A DNA stretch of 33,300 nucleotides. Source: an uncultured Chloroflexota bacterium. GTDB taxonomy: Bacteria > Chloroflexota > Anaerolineae > Aggregatilineales > Phototrophicaceae. The notes under the pieces were generated by a model that had not been told where the DNA came from, did not search any database, and saw nothing but the letters and a program-made list of their open reading frames with translations. The translations under genes were made by a program, and so were the position numbers. The stretch lies in the NCBI GenBank assembly GCA_903864435.1, contig CAIPFY010000186.1:1-33300 (forward strand), read 5' to 3'. Positions 23,556 to 31,823 of the stretch are shown here, piece after piece. How positions within the stretch are numbered: position 1 is the first letter of the stretch; each line of letters begins with the position of its first letter.

Positions 23556-24560
23556 TCAGGTTTCGAGGAGTTTGTAGTCAATCTGCGCCGAATCGGGATG
23601 CAGGCCGATGAGCCAGTCGCCAAGAATGGCAACCGCCCGGTGCAGCCCTTCGGTGGCGCGGGGGTAGCCTAGCACGCCCGCTTTGAGCGTGAAATCCTGT
23701 TCGGTTTCGCGGTACGACAGCACCAGCGCCACATGCTGATCGAGGGTTGGTTCTTTGATGTACACCTCGAACAGCACCACTTTTTGCCCGCGATAGCCGT
23801 GCAAGAAGTTGATGTGGGTATTGCCCTCTTTGCGTTCTGCCTGTTGGAAATGCGCCAGCATATCGTCCAGCGTCAACGGACTGCGAAAGACCATGTGCGG
23901 CATTGTTCCCTCCCGTATGACGGGTACATCCGGCGCGGGCAGCGTATTGCGCCGCAGCGCGAAGTAGTGGCAGGCGCGGCCTTCACGCAGGGCGCGGCCT
24001 TCGTATTTCGTGACCACGCGCCCCGGCATCTGGTCAGCCCATGCGTCCGGCAGCGTGTTCTCCAGACCGGGCGCGGCGGCGAACAATTTGGCGCACATCT
24101 CGGCATACTCGCGGATGTCGGTGGCGAGATACAGCATCCCCCCCGCTTGCAAACGGCTGACCATCGCCGTCAGTGTGTCCGGTTGCATCAGGCGGCGCGG
24201 CGCGTGACGCCTTTTGAACCAAGGATCAGGAAAGTTGATGTGAATTTGCGTCAGGCTGGCGGGCGTGAACAGATGATGCAGTGCGGTTTCAGCCATCGAG
24301 TGAATAGGCCGCACGTTGGTCAGTCCGGCGCGGTCAATCGCGCTTTCGGCACGGAACAGGCATTGGCTGGCGATTTCCAGCCCGACGATGTTCGCGTCCG
24401 GGTTGGTACGGGCAAGGTGCAGCAGATATGCGCCATAGCCGAAGCCGATTTCGAGAATCAGAGGACGTTCTGCGCCGAATAGGGCAGCCCAATCGGTCGG
24501 CCACGCCATGCGCAAACTGGTCAGTTTGGGTAAGGTTGCGGAGGTTTTTTTTCGCGTCAT
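23556..24560 (-). CDS. trmB: tRNA (guanine-N7)-methyltransferase with C-terminal extension
   Basis: Methylates G46 of tRNA using S-adenosylmethionine. Landmarks are the SAM motif EIGFGYGAYL (37-46), the acidic GLEIASQ (60-66), the TrmB signature INFPDPWFKRRHAPRRL (108-124) and the late TKYEGRALREGRACHYF motif (184-200). Ordinary TrmB ends near here (about 210-240 residues). This protein continues to 334 with a beta-rich, low-similarity domain (about 207-334) containing HINFLHGYRGQKVVLFEVYI and a Tyr/His-rich tail. Some deep-branching bacteria have extended TrmB, so the tail is not unique, but its role is unknown. It lies downstream of tRNA-Ser, a plausible cotranscript. Confidence 0.95.
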   Translation of the reverse strand: MTRKKTSATLPKLTSLRMAWPTDWAALFGAERPLILEIGFGYGAYLLHLARTNPDANIVGLEIASQCLFRAESAIDRAGLTNVRPIHSMAETALHHLFTPASLTQIHINFPDPWFKRRHAPRRLMQPDTLTAMVSRLQAGGMLYLATDIREYAEMCAKLFAAAPGLENTLPDAWADQMPGRVVTKYEGRALREGRACHYFALRRNTLPAPDVPVIREGTMPHMVFRSPLTLDDMLAHFQQAERKEGNTHINFLHGYRGQKVVLFEVYIKEPTLDQHVALVLSYRETEQDFTLKAGVLGYPRATEGLHRAVAILGDWLIGLHPDSAQIDYKLLET

Positions 24561-24578
24561 CGTTCATAAATGAAAAAG

Positions 24579-24663
24579 CGGAGAGGGTGGGATTCGAACC
24601 CACGAGGGTGTTACCCCTACTCGCGTTCCAGGCGAGCGCGTTAGGCCACTACGCTACCTCTCC
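24579..24663 (-). tRNA. tRNA-Ser (anticodon GGA)
   Basis: Class II tRNA. Acceptor GGAGAGG pairs with CCTCTCC and the discriminator is G. Anticodon stem CTCGC/GCGAG carries loop CTGGAAC, giving anticodon GGA (reads UCC/UCU). The long variable arm TAGGGGTAACACCCT is typical of serine tRNAs. The T arm is GTGGG/CCCAC with TTCGAAT. A T-run follows the 3' end. CCA is not encoded. Confidence 0.96.
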
Positions 24664-24696
24664 AGCGTGCATGGATTTTAGCAGGTCAAATCCGCT

Positions 24697-25551
24697 TTAG
24701 CTAGGCGGGTTTGCCAGCGGTTGTGGGCCGATTCCTGCATTTTTGGCAGGGCGGCTGAGTTTGTCCAAAAACTGGTTGATCTGCCACACGAACACATCCG
24801 GCGTTTCCAACTGCGGCATGTGTCCGCATTCCGAGATTTCGATTAGCGCCGCGTCCGGGATGCTGGCTTTGATGGCTTTGGCTTCGCTCAATGGCGTGAA
24901 TTGATCTTCAGTTCCCCACAGGATGAGTGACGGGACAATCGGGCGCTGCGCCTGTGGCATCGGGCTGGTGGTCAACATGCGCATGATGGCGGTGAAGCCT
25001 TTTGCGGCTTGCTTCACTTTGGCCTGAAAGGACTCGGTGAGGATGTCGGGTGTGGCGATCATGCTTTTCAACATGCCGGGGCTGGTCGCCATGCGCCCCA
25101 GAAACATGAATAGCAGGGTAGATACGCCGGGGATTCGGGCGAGGGTTTTCAGGGCGGGCGGCACTTCTGGCACACCGCCCCCGTTGATCAGAATGACGGC
25201 GGGGATGTATTTGGGATGGCTGGCGGCGAACAACCGCACCAACACGCCGCCGAAGGAGTTGCCCACCATCACCGCTTGGTCAATGTGGAGCGCACCGAGG
25301 AGTGATTGAATCCAGTTCAGCATGGCTTCGGTGGTCATGCGCGGCAGCAACCTGCTTTTGCCGAACCCCGGCAGATCGGGCGCGTAGACGTGGAAGGTTT
25401 CCGCCAGCATGGGGATCACCGGCTTCCAGTGCATCTCGGCATCGCCCAGCCCGCCGTGCAGCAGAAAGATAACGCGGCTGTTTTCCGCGCCATCTTCCCA
25501 GTAGTGAACGGGCAAGCCTTCAACCGTAACCATTTTATCGTGTAGCGCCAT
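24697..25551 (-). CDS. Alpha/beta hydrolase fold enzyme
   Basis: 284-residue alpha/beta hydrolase. It has the oxyanion motif LHGGLGD, the PDLPGFGKS loop, the nucleophile elbow GNSFGG, a lid region with Pro/Met-rich helices, the acid in WGTEDQFTP and the His in ISECGHMPQLETPD. All triad positions are present. The best resemblance is to C-C-bond hydrolases and haloalkane or epoxide hydrolase-like enzymes, but the substrate is unknown. The C-terminal 18 residues are Pro/Ala-rich. GGGGG lies five bases before the ATG at 25551, which favours this start over the ATG at 25563. Confidence 0.9.
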   Translation of the reverse strand: MALHDKMVTVEGLPVHYWEDGAENSRVIFLLHGGLGDAEMHWKPVIPMLAETFHVYAPDLPGFGKSRLLPRMTTEAMLNWIQSLLGALHIDQAVMVGNSFGGVLVRLFAASHPKYIPAVILINGGGVPEVPPALKTLARIPGVSTLLFMFLGRMATSPGMLKSMIATPDILTESFQAKVKQAAKGFTAIMRMLTTSPMPQAQRPIVPSLILWGTEDQFTPLSEAKAIKASIPDAALIEISECGHMPQLETPDVFVWQINQFLDKLSRPAKNAGIGPQPLANPPS

Positions 25552-25602
25552 GCTGACCCCCATGAATTATTGGATTGCGCAGACCATTCTTCTGAGTGCG
25601 AA

Positions 25603-25983
25603 CTAACGGTGCGTATCCCCGGATTCTGATTGTGCCGGGAGGTCGCTTTGGGCGATAAAACCGTGCTGTGCCAGCCATGCTTCTAACTCATGGGCGTAGG
25701 CTTCGGTAATCATTGTTCCCCGGTTGATGCCACGCGGACTTTGACCAAGTGGGATGGGCGTGGGGGGCGCGTAAGGTAGATCGCTACCGGCTTCCGCCAC
25801 GACCAGCGTGGGGACACTCAGGAATCCCGTCCAATCCTGCACCCGCGCCCGCGCTGCCATATCCTTATCAATGTAGATTTCGCGGTAGGCCAGCGCATAG
25901 TCGCTCAGAACGCGCTTGGCAACCGAGATGAACGGACAGCCGAACGTGCGTGAGTACATGACCAGTTCGTAGTGCGATGTCAT
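25603..25983 (-). CDS. Glutaredoxin-like protein (single Cys)
   Basis: 126-residue thioredoxin-fold protein. The N-terminal strand and active site read VMYSRTFGCPFISVAKRV with a lone Cys16 (CPFI), as in monothiol-type glutaredoxins. The cis-proline motif is SVPTLVV, and a Gly/Pro-rich loop follows with PLGQSPRGINRG. Glutaredoxins reduce mixed disulfides or carry Fe-S clusters; which applies here cannot be decided. Its start overlaps the stop of the amidase gene by four bases (ATGA), so the two are translated in a coupled way. The C-terminal tail is long for the family. Confidence 0.8.
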   Translation of the reverse strand: MTSHYELVMYSRTFGCPFISVAKRVLSDYALAYREIYIDKDMAARARVQDWTGFLSVPTLVVAEAGSDLPYAPPTPIPLGQSPRGINRGTMITEAYAHELEAWLAQHGFIAQSDLPAQSESGDTHR

Positions 25984-27176
25984 GAGCCTGCCTGTGGAGA
26001 AGGGGAAGCTGCCGGGGATGGCGTGCCAGCGACGACGGGCGTGGGCGGCAGGTTGCCCGGTTCGAGGAAGCAGATAATCCCGCTGCTGATGCCCTGCGCC
26101 ATCTCGTCCTGTTTGCCCGTCAGCACGTCGCGGTCAGCCAGCAAAAACCCCAGTTCGATGATCGAGGCCGGGGTGAGTGGGCTGATTTCACGGAAGCTGT
26201 GGTAATCCGTCATGTCAATGGTTACGCCGTCGCGCCGTTCAAGCCCGGTGGCAAGGCTGTAATACTGCGCGATGCAGTTTACCAGCAGATCGTCAATGCT
26301 GTTGCCGCTGCGGGCAGCAGCGCGGGCGATCAGGTAGCCGCTGACGCGCTCCCCGAAATCTTTGCAGGTGTTCACATGGATGGAGACGAGTGCCGCCGCC
26401 TGATAGTTTTCGAGGCGCAGGTCAAACTCGTCCAGCAAATCCACCGAATAGCCGACGGCGCGTAGATTGCGCACCACTTTTTGCGACACCGCGAAATTGA
26501 TTTCGGCTTCGGTCAGTCCGTCCGGGCAGACCGCACCGGGGTCGGGCGGCACTTGCGGGCCGCGATGCCCGCTGACGATGCCCACGCGCCGCAGCCAGTT
26601 CGGGGTAGGTTGACGGGTAGGGGCGAGCGTGGGGAAGGACGTTCCCATTGCGACCTGATTGGTAGCCTGTGCGATGCTCAATTCGGCACGCACGCCCGTG
26701 TTCAGGAATTGGGTGGGTGTTGCCCATGTGAAGATGGTCGCCATCAGGCCGGCGGCCACCAGCATGACGATCACCGAGCGAATGATGCCGCCGAGTACGC
26801 CGACGGTACGCTGACGGCGACGCGCCTGCCGCCGTTTGACGCGGCGGATGCGTTGGGCTTCCATCGCGTCGTCCCACTGGGGTTCGCTTGGCGGGGGCGC
26901 AGGCTGACGCGGTGTACGCGGTGGAGTGGTGGGCTGTGACGCGGCAGCAGGCGGGGGCGGGGTGGCCGGTTTCGCTTCGGGTAGGGTGGCAGGCGCGGCG
27001 GGACGGACAGGGCGTGGCGGCGGTGCGGCGGCCTGCTGCGATTCGGCTTTGGCGGCGGCATGGCGCATTAACGCCATGAACGTCACCGAGGCAGGGACAT
27101 CCCCCTCGTCTGGTTCCTCATTATCGGGGCGCTTTAGCACCTCGTCGTGATCTTCAGGCATCCTGCTCTCATCCAT
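25980..27176 (-). CDS. N-acetylmuramoyl-L-alanine amidase, membrane-anchored
   Basis: 398 residues. The N-terminal 130 residues are cytoplasmic, acidic then Pro/Ala-rich and finally strongly basic (RRVKRRQARRRQRT). A membrane span at about 128-150 leads to an extracellular catalytic domain of the Amidase_3 family (197-372). The zinc ligands and catalytic Glu are readable: VGIVSGHRGP (His204), LTEAEINFAV (Glu223), SIHVNTC (His267) and IIELGFL (Glu341). It cleaves the stem-peptide amide of peptidoglycan. A Pro/Thr tail ends the protein. The disordered basic cytoplasmic arm is not usual for this class and could bind nucleic acid or a divisome partner. Glutaredoxin-like gene overlaps its 3' end. 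Confidence 0.9.
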   Translation of the reverse strand: MDESRMPEDHDEVLKRPDNEEPDEGDVPASVTFMALMRHAAAKAESQQAAAPPPRPVRPAAPATLPEAKPATPPPPAAASQPTTPPRTPRQPAPPPSEPQWDDAMEAQRIRRVKRRQARRRQRTVGVLGGIIRSVIVMLVAAGLMATIFTWATPTQFLNTGVRAELSIAQATNQVAMGTSFPTLAPTRQPTPNWLRRVGIVSGHRGPQVPPDPGAVCPDGLTEAEINFAVSQKVVRNLRAVGYSVDLLDEFDLRLENYQAAALVSIHVNTCKDFGERVSGYLIARAAARSGNSIDDLLVNCIAQYYSLATGLERRDGVTIDMTDYHSFREISPLTPASIIELGFLLADRDVLTGKQDEMAQGISSGIICFLEPGNLPPTPVVAGTPSPAASPSPQAGS

Positions 27177-27239
27177 CCCGTAAACATGCGCTGAACGAGA
27201 TTAAGTATAGCCGATTTCGTCTGGATGTTCCCCCATCTT

Positions 27240-29150
27240 TCAGGCCGGGGGCAGCACTTCCCAGACCTGCGCTCCGTCTGCGTCGAACACTTTGCGCAGG
27301 TAGGCGGCATCCTCTAGCCGCGATTGCATCACAATGCCTTCGGTGAAGGGCGCACGCCAGCGGAACATCTGCTCGATGCTGTCGGGATTCGTGACGATTT
27401 GCGGCACGATCACATAGCCGATGCGGGCGGCGCGTAGTAATTCAGCGTTGGTTGGATCAGCCGGATTTAGCCAGAAAGCGCGTAGGCTGTCCTGCTCCGC
27501 GAGGCTGGCCTCGTTGTTGTGGAAGAACGGTTGCACGCGATAGTATACGCTGTCGCGTTCGCTGATGACCGGAACCCAGTCGCTCTCATGTGAATTATCG
27601 GTCTGCGTGCCGGGGAAGTTCAGCACCCGCGAGTCGGTCGGGGTGTTGTGCTTCAGCCATTCCATCGCCTGTACATCGGCTTGCGAGGCGAACGCGCCGA
27701 AAAAGCCGACGCGCCCTTTGCTGAACTCCAGTAGCGGACGGTTGAACAGGGCGATTAGCACAAGCGCGGCGATGGCGACGGCAAAAAACCGGGACGCCTG
27801 CTTACGAAAGAGGGCATTCCACCGGTTGCCGAACGACCAGCGATCCCACACCCACAGGAGCGCCATCCCGCCGAGGATGCTGTAGGGGATGATCGGGCCG
27901 TGCCATGCGATGCTGAAGGGGTAATCGTAGCGCCCGATGATCGTCATTAAGGAGGGCAGCAGTTTTTCCAGCAGCCCCACACTGGAGAACTCCAGCACCA
28001 TGACCAGCCAACCGACGGCGAGGATGGCGAAGGGGTCGCGCTTACGCAGGCCGATGACCGCGCCGAGAAGGGCGGCGGGAACTGTCCATAGGCCGTGATA
28101 GAACACCATCACGCGCCAGTAGCCCGGATCGCGGCTAAATGGGGAGACGATTTCCGCACCCAGCAGGCCGCGTATGCTCAACAGCCACGGGGCGATTGCC
28201 AGCAGCGCGATCAGCGGGATGACGACGGTCATCACCAGCCATGTGCGCAGGCTGGGGCGCGGCTTGGCGAACCACAGCGTGAGCAGCCACGGGACGTAGC
28301 CGAGCGCGAGAATGATGGTGGTATCGGGATGGGACAGGACGAGCGCCCCTAGCATCAGTCCGGCGGCGAGCGCATCTAACCGGGAGGGATGCTTCAGATA
28401 GCGGGCGGTGTAGGTCAGGAAGGCCAGCGCGAACACCAGACCGAGCAGGGTGGTGAAATGCGAGTCCATGTAGGCGGTGAACAGCCCCATGCCTGCCCAC
28501 GTCACCAGCGCCATCGCTCGCCCCAACCGCTTGTCGCGCAGTTCGGAGCCGAGATCGAAGGTCAGCCAGACCACCAGCGTAGCAAGAATCGCCGCGATGC
28601 CGAACTGGATGCTGTGCATCCCCTGTCCTAGTTGCTGGCTGAAATAGGCGATCAACACCGAGAATCCCGGCGCGTACAGGTAGCTGATTTCGGGATGCCA
28701 CGAGCCGAGCGATTGGAAGCCGCCGCCCATGCGTGCCATCAGCCCCAGATAGCCGAAACCCTGCGCGTCGGTATCCAGCGGGACGGGCAGAATGAGCGCG
28801 GGTAGGATGAACGACAGCGCCACCAGCGCGAAGAACAGCAAATCACGCAGCCCCGGCCAGCCTTCTTCGGCATCCGAAAGTTCGATGCCAGCGGCTTCGG
28901 CGCGTTTCTGGGCGAATGAGAGTGTGCCGAGCAAGAAAATGGCGGTGATGATGGCGAACATCAAGTAGTCCACCACCAGCGTGTTCCAGCCGAACAGCAT
29001 GGCCCAGAAGACCGCGCCGCCCATGACCAGCCCCAGCGCCAGCGCCCCGGTCAGACCGATGCGCGGTTGCGCGGTCGGCCACGCAGGGGCGAGCATCGCG
29101 CCCGACCCGAATACGACTGCTCCGAATACAAAGATGACAAACAGCGGCAT
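27240..29150 (-). CDS. Polytopic membrane protein, GT-C-like (glycosyltransferase or related)
   Basis: 636-residue membrane protein. About twelve or thirteen spans fill residues 1-480, and the C-terminal 150 residues are soluble (SDWVPVISERDSVYYRVQ, PADPTNAELL, RAPFTEGIV). The acidic motif VPLDTDAQGFGYLG in the first large loop resembles the catalytic region of GT-C glycosyltransferases that use lipid-linked sugars. The protein fits the loosely defined hypothetical family (DUF6541-like) common in Chloroflexota. A -10 box TATAAT (minus, 29197-29192) and AGGGGG close to the ATG precede it. I cannot name the sugar or acceptor; the call is by topology. Confidence 0.75.
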   Translation of the reverse strand: MPLFVIFVFGAVVFGSGAMLAPAWPTAQPRIGLTGALALGLVMGGAVFWAMLFGWNTLVVDYLMFAIITAIFLLGTLSFAQKRAEAAGIELSDAEEGWPGLRDLLFFALVALSFILPALILPVPLDTDAQGFGYLGLMARMGGGFQSLGSWHPEISYLYAPGFSVLIAYFSQQLGQGMHSIQFGIAAILATLVVWLTFDLGSELRDKRLGRAMALVTWAGMGLFTAYMDSHFTTLLGLVFALAFLTYTARYLKHPSRLDALAAGLMLGALVLSHPDTTIILALGYVPWLLTLWFAKPRPSLRTWLVMTVVIPLIALLAIAPWLLSIRGLLGAEIVSPFSRDPGYWRVMVFYHGLWTVPAALLGAVIGLRKRDPFAILAVGWLVMVLEFSSVGLLEKLLPSLMTIIGRYDYPFSIAWHGPIIPYSILGGMALLWVWDRWSFGNRWNALFRKQASRFFAVAIAALVLIALFNRPLLEFSKGRVGFFGAFASQADVQAMEWLKHNTPTDSRVLNFPGTQTDNSHESDWVPVISERDSVYYRVQPFFHNNEASLAEQDSLRAFWLNPADPTNAELLRAARIGYVIVPQIVTNPDSIEQMFRWRAPFTEGIVMQSRLEDAAYLRKVFDADGAQVWEVLPPA

Positions 29151-29270
29151 GTTGCCCCCTGACTGTTGCGGTTGTTCGTGAAAACTCGCACATTATACCC
29201 GCCTGCGCCGCCGCTACCCATGCCACTGCTGCTACAATGCGACCTGTTCATAATGGACGAGGGGGCGGTG

Positions 29271-29939
29271 ATGGATTTTCAACGCTTGCACGATTGGGAT
29301 GTCACACCGGCGGAGGCCGTCGCCCTTCAGCAGCGGTTGGCGGGGCAGGTGGTCAGCAACCAGCCGATTGCGCTGGATGCAGTGCGGCGGGTGGCGGGCG
29401 TGGATGTGAGCGTGCGCGAGAATGTGTCGCAGGCGGCGGTGGTGGTGCTGACCTATCCGGCGCTGGAAGTGGTGGAAACGGTGCTGGCGCAGCAGCCCAC
29501 GCCGTTCCCGTACATTCCCGGCCTGCTCAGTTTCCGCGAAGCGCCCGTGCTGCTGGAAGCGTTTGAACGCCTGCAAAATGTGCCGGATGTGTTCGTGTTC
29601 GACGGCATGGGGATTATTCATCCCCGCCGCATCGGGATTGCTGCGCATCTAGGGCTGTGGCTGCAAAAGCCGACCATCGGCTGCGGCAAGACGTATTTCT
29701 TGGGCGAGTATGACGAGCCGCCGCCCGAACGCGGCGCATGGAGCGAACTGCGTGACTGGGGCGAGGTGATTGGCGCGGTGCTGCGGACGCGGACGAACGT
29801 CAAGCCGGTGTACATCTCGGCGGGGCATCTGGCTGACCTGCCAACGGCGATTGCGCTGACGATGGCTTGCACCAGCCGCTACCGTTTGCCCGTTCCGATT
29901 CGGGCGGCGCATCTGGCAGCCGGCACGGTTAGCGACTGA
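29271..29939 (+). CDS. nfi: Endonuclease V (deoxyinosine 3'-endonuclease)
   Basis: 222 residues, family length. Endonuclease V nicks DNA at the second phosphodiester bond 3' to deoxyinosine and other deaminated bases. Conserved motifs are VAGVDVS (Asp45), PYIPGLLSFREAP (Tyr81, Glu90), DGMGIIHPRRIGIAAHLG (Asp111) and the KTYFLGEY region. All active-site residues are present. GAGGGGG lies five bases before the ATG at 29271, which fits the family start. In-frame ATG at 29253 is less likely. TACAAT at 29233 may be its -10 box. Overlaps the convergent GNAT gene by 11 bases. Confidence 0.95.
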   Translation: MDFQRLHDWDVTPAEAVALQQRLAGQVVSNQPIALDAVRRVAGVDVSVRENVSQAAVVVLTYPALEVVETVLAQQPTPFPYIPGLLSFREAPVLLEAFERLQNVPDVFVFDGMGIIHPRRIGIAAHLGLWLQKPTIGCGKTYFLGEYDEPPPERGAWSELRDWGEVIGAVLRTRTNVKPVYISAGHLADLPTAIALTMACTSRYRLPVPIRAAHLAAGTVSD

Positions 29940-30708
29940 GATACCACCACACATCGCGTCCGCTGAAGCCACAGCGCCGGAAGAACGCGCCGGGGTTGTC
30001 GCGGTCTTCGACTGCCCCTGCGACGGTGACGAGCGCCGCGCCGGAGGCTTTCGCCCGCCGCACGACTTCGCTCACCAGCGCCCGCCCCAGTCCGCGTTTG
30101 CGCCAATCGGGGCGGACATACACCCCTTCTAGCGCGGCTTCGGGTAGCGCCGCATCCCGTTCGGCATAGGCCAGCCCGACGGGTTCGCCCTGCGCGTCCT
30201 GCGCCCACAGCCACAAATCCGGCGCGCAGGCGGATTCGCCTGCCCATGTGCGGACGGTTTCGGCGGTTGGTTGGAAGGTCGGGTCGCAGCGGGCGATGAA
30301 GGCGGCGATGGCTTCGGCCTGCACGGGGTCGGCATCGGCCCATGACAGGCCATCCGGCAGGGCGGGGGCGACTTCGGCGGTGTGCAGCAGGCGGAAATGC
30401 GCCTGTCGCCCGACGAATCCGGCGACCACATCCGGTTCGAGATAGTCCTGATGCACGATGGCGAAACGGGTGTCGTCCAGCTTGCGGCGCATGAGATACC
30501 CTGAACGGCGATCCGTGCGTGTCCAGTAGATGTACAGCCCTTCGGCGTTCTGCGCTTCGAGCGCGTTCACCTGTCCCTCGCGCTGTGAGTAGGCGGTGGT
30601 GAAATCGGCAAGGTGGCGCAGCGTCCGCCACAGCGGATTGGGCAGCACCGCGCAGGGCGTTTCAGCGTAGGCGGCACGCAGGGCGGACTCAAAATTCTCG
30701 ATGGGCAT
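29929..30708 (-). CDS. GNAT-family N-acetyltransferase
   Basis: 259 residues. The N-terminal half (about 1-115) is a GNAT-like or partner domain without clear acetyl-CoA motifs. The C-terminal half (about 120-255) is a GNAT domain with the acetyl-CoA pyrophosphate motif LEGVYVRPDWRKRGLGRALV and the closing FFRRCGF-x-GRD motif. It transfers acetyl from acetyl-CoA to an unknown amine. The ATG at 30708 is preferred, with GGGAG nine bases upstream. An overlapping TTG at 30717 is possible. It follows the serine hydrolase gene closely and is probably cotranscribed with it. Confidence 0.88.
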   Translation of the reverse strand: MPIENFESALRAAYAETPCAVLPNPLWRTLRHLADFTTAYSQREGQVNALEAQNAEGLYIYWTRTDRRSGYLMRRKLDDTRFAIVHQDYLEPDVVAGFVGRQAHFRLLHTAEVAPALPDGLSWADADPVQAEAIAAFIARCDPTFQPTAETVRTWAGESACAPDLWLWAQDAQGEPVGLAYAERDAALPEAALEGVYVRPDWRKRGLGRALVSEVVRRAKASGAALVTVAGAVEDRDNPGAFFRRCGFSGRDVWWYLSR

Positions 30709-30713
30709 GAGGG

Positions 30714-31658
30714 TCAACTCCCGACGTTGGCTTCGTAAAACGCGATCTGCTGCATGACTTCAGTCAACAGGTTGAGCGCGACGGTTTCGCTCTCCCCGGC
30801 GGACATGAAGGCGATGATGTAGCGGTTTTCGCCGATGGTCATCACCCCGGCGTCGTTCACCACGCGCCCCAGCGGTAAATCGCCCAGCGGCAGGATGCCG
30901 TCTTTGCCCATGTACGCCCCGCTGGAGGCGCGTTCGATGGGCGACTGGTAATCCGGCGCACGAATGGCAAGCAGCTTGTCGGCGGCGACGAGCGCGTTCC
31001 GCATCCGGTCAAACTGCGCGAACACGGGCCCGCGCACCAGCACATCGTAACCGTGCGCAAGGTCGGCAGTGGTGAAGATGTTATCCACCGCGAACCCTTT
31101 GTCGCCCATATACACCTGCCGCGTTTCGGAGGGGGCGTAGCGCGGATCGCTGAAGCCGACGGTGGGGCTGCCTTCCCATTTCCATGTGTGCAGGCCGTTC
31201 GCCATGCCCACTTTTTGCAGCAGGAAATCGTTGAACTTCTCGATGGAGTTGCGCTGTCCTAGCACGCGCCCCGCCACATCCGCCAGCACTTCGCCGGTGG
31301 CGGTGTTGCCGCTGAACACGATGGCGCTGTACAAGGCGCTCCCCTGTGCGTCCTGCCATGCTTCGGGCGGGGTGAAGTAGTAGTAATACAGGGCGACCCA
31401 CGCTTTGAAGCAGCTGGCGACGGGGTAACGAGCGTAAGCGTTGATCTGGATGCGGAACTCCTCGTTATCGAGGGCGTTCACGCGGCGCAGTTCGAGTCCC
31501 ATGTTGAATCCGGCAAAGGCGCTTTCGAGGTCGGTGCGGATGCGGGCGACCAGCGGGGTTTCGGTGTCCCAGTCGTTGGGCATGCCGGGTTGCCAGAGTG
31601 CGCCAACCAGCGCGACTCCGAAGCGTTGCAGGAAGGTGCGGCGGGAGAGCGTGTTCAT
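30714..31658 (-). CDS. Tat-exported class A beta-lactamase-like serine hydrolase
   Basis: 314 residues. The N-terminus NTLSRRTFLQ with a hydrophobic stretch is a twin-arginine signal. The active-site motif is ASCFKAW with Ser82 and Lys85 (SxxK). A second catalytic motif SGN lies at 116-118 (SDN in beta-lactamases), and NDAGVM near 270 sits where KTG would be, though without the Lys. The fold follows class A beta-lactamases and penicillin-binding-like enzymes, but the altered third motif makes beta-lactam hydrolysis uncertain. Peptidoglycan or small-ester targets are also possible. Start ATG 31658. Confidence 0.85.
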   Translation of the reverse strand: MNTLSRRTFLQRFGVALVGALWQPGMPNDWDTETPLVARIRTDLESAFAGFNMGLELRRVNALDNEEFRIQINAYARYPVASCFKAWVALYYYYFTPPEAWQDAQGSALYSAIVFSGNTATGEVLADVAGRVLGQRNSIEKFNDFLLQKVGMANGLHTWKWEGSPTVGFSDPRYAPSETRQVYMGDKGFAVDNIFTTADLAHGYDVLVRGPVFAQFDRMRNALVAADKLLAIRAPDYQSPIERASSGAYMGKDGILPLGDLPLGRVVNDAGVMTIGENRYIIAFMSAGESETVALNLLTEVMQQIAFYEANVGS

Positions 31659-31823
31659 AGCGCGTCATTATAGCAGGGGGCGCAAGGGGGCGGGGGGCTA
31701 CAATAAAATATAATCATATTTTATTGAAACAGCAGTAGAACAGTATTTTCAAAAGAAGTATAATGGAGATTATCCTTTGTTACTCTCACAAGTTCTCAAA
31801 CAAACCCAATCTAGGTTTAGCGA
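31659..31823. other. AT-rich spacer with palindrome and promoter-like boxes
   Basis: About 165 bases between the divergent serine hydrolase and methyltransferase genes. It changes sharply from GC-rich to AT-rich near 31700. It holds the AT palindrome at 31701-31726, TATAAT at 31709-31714 and 31759-31764, and a short ATG frame starting at 31763. The TATAAT at 31759 has TAGAAC (31736-31741) 17 bases upstream, a weak promoter match that would place the start near 31771. Confidence 0.6.
31701..31726. repeat. Perfect AT-rich inverted repeat upstream of the methyltransferase gene
   Basis: CAATAAAATAT (31701-31711), loop AATC, and the exact complement ATATTTTATTG (31716-31726). It is 11 bp per arm and overlaps a TATAAT (31709-31714), so it may be an operator or promoter element. 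Confidence 0.7.
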
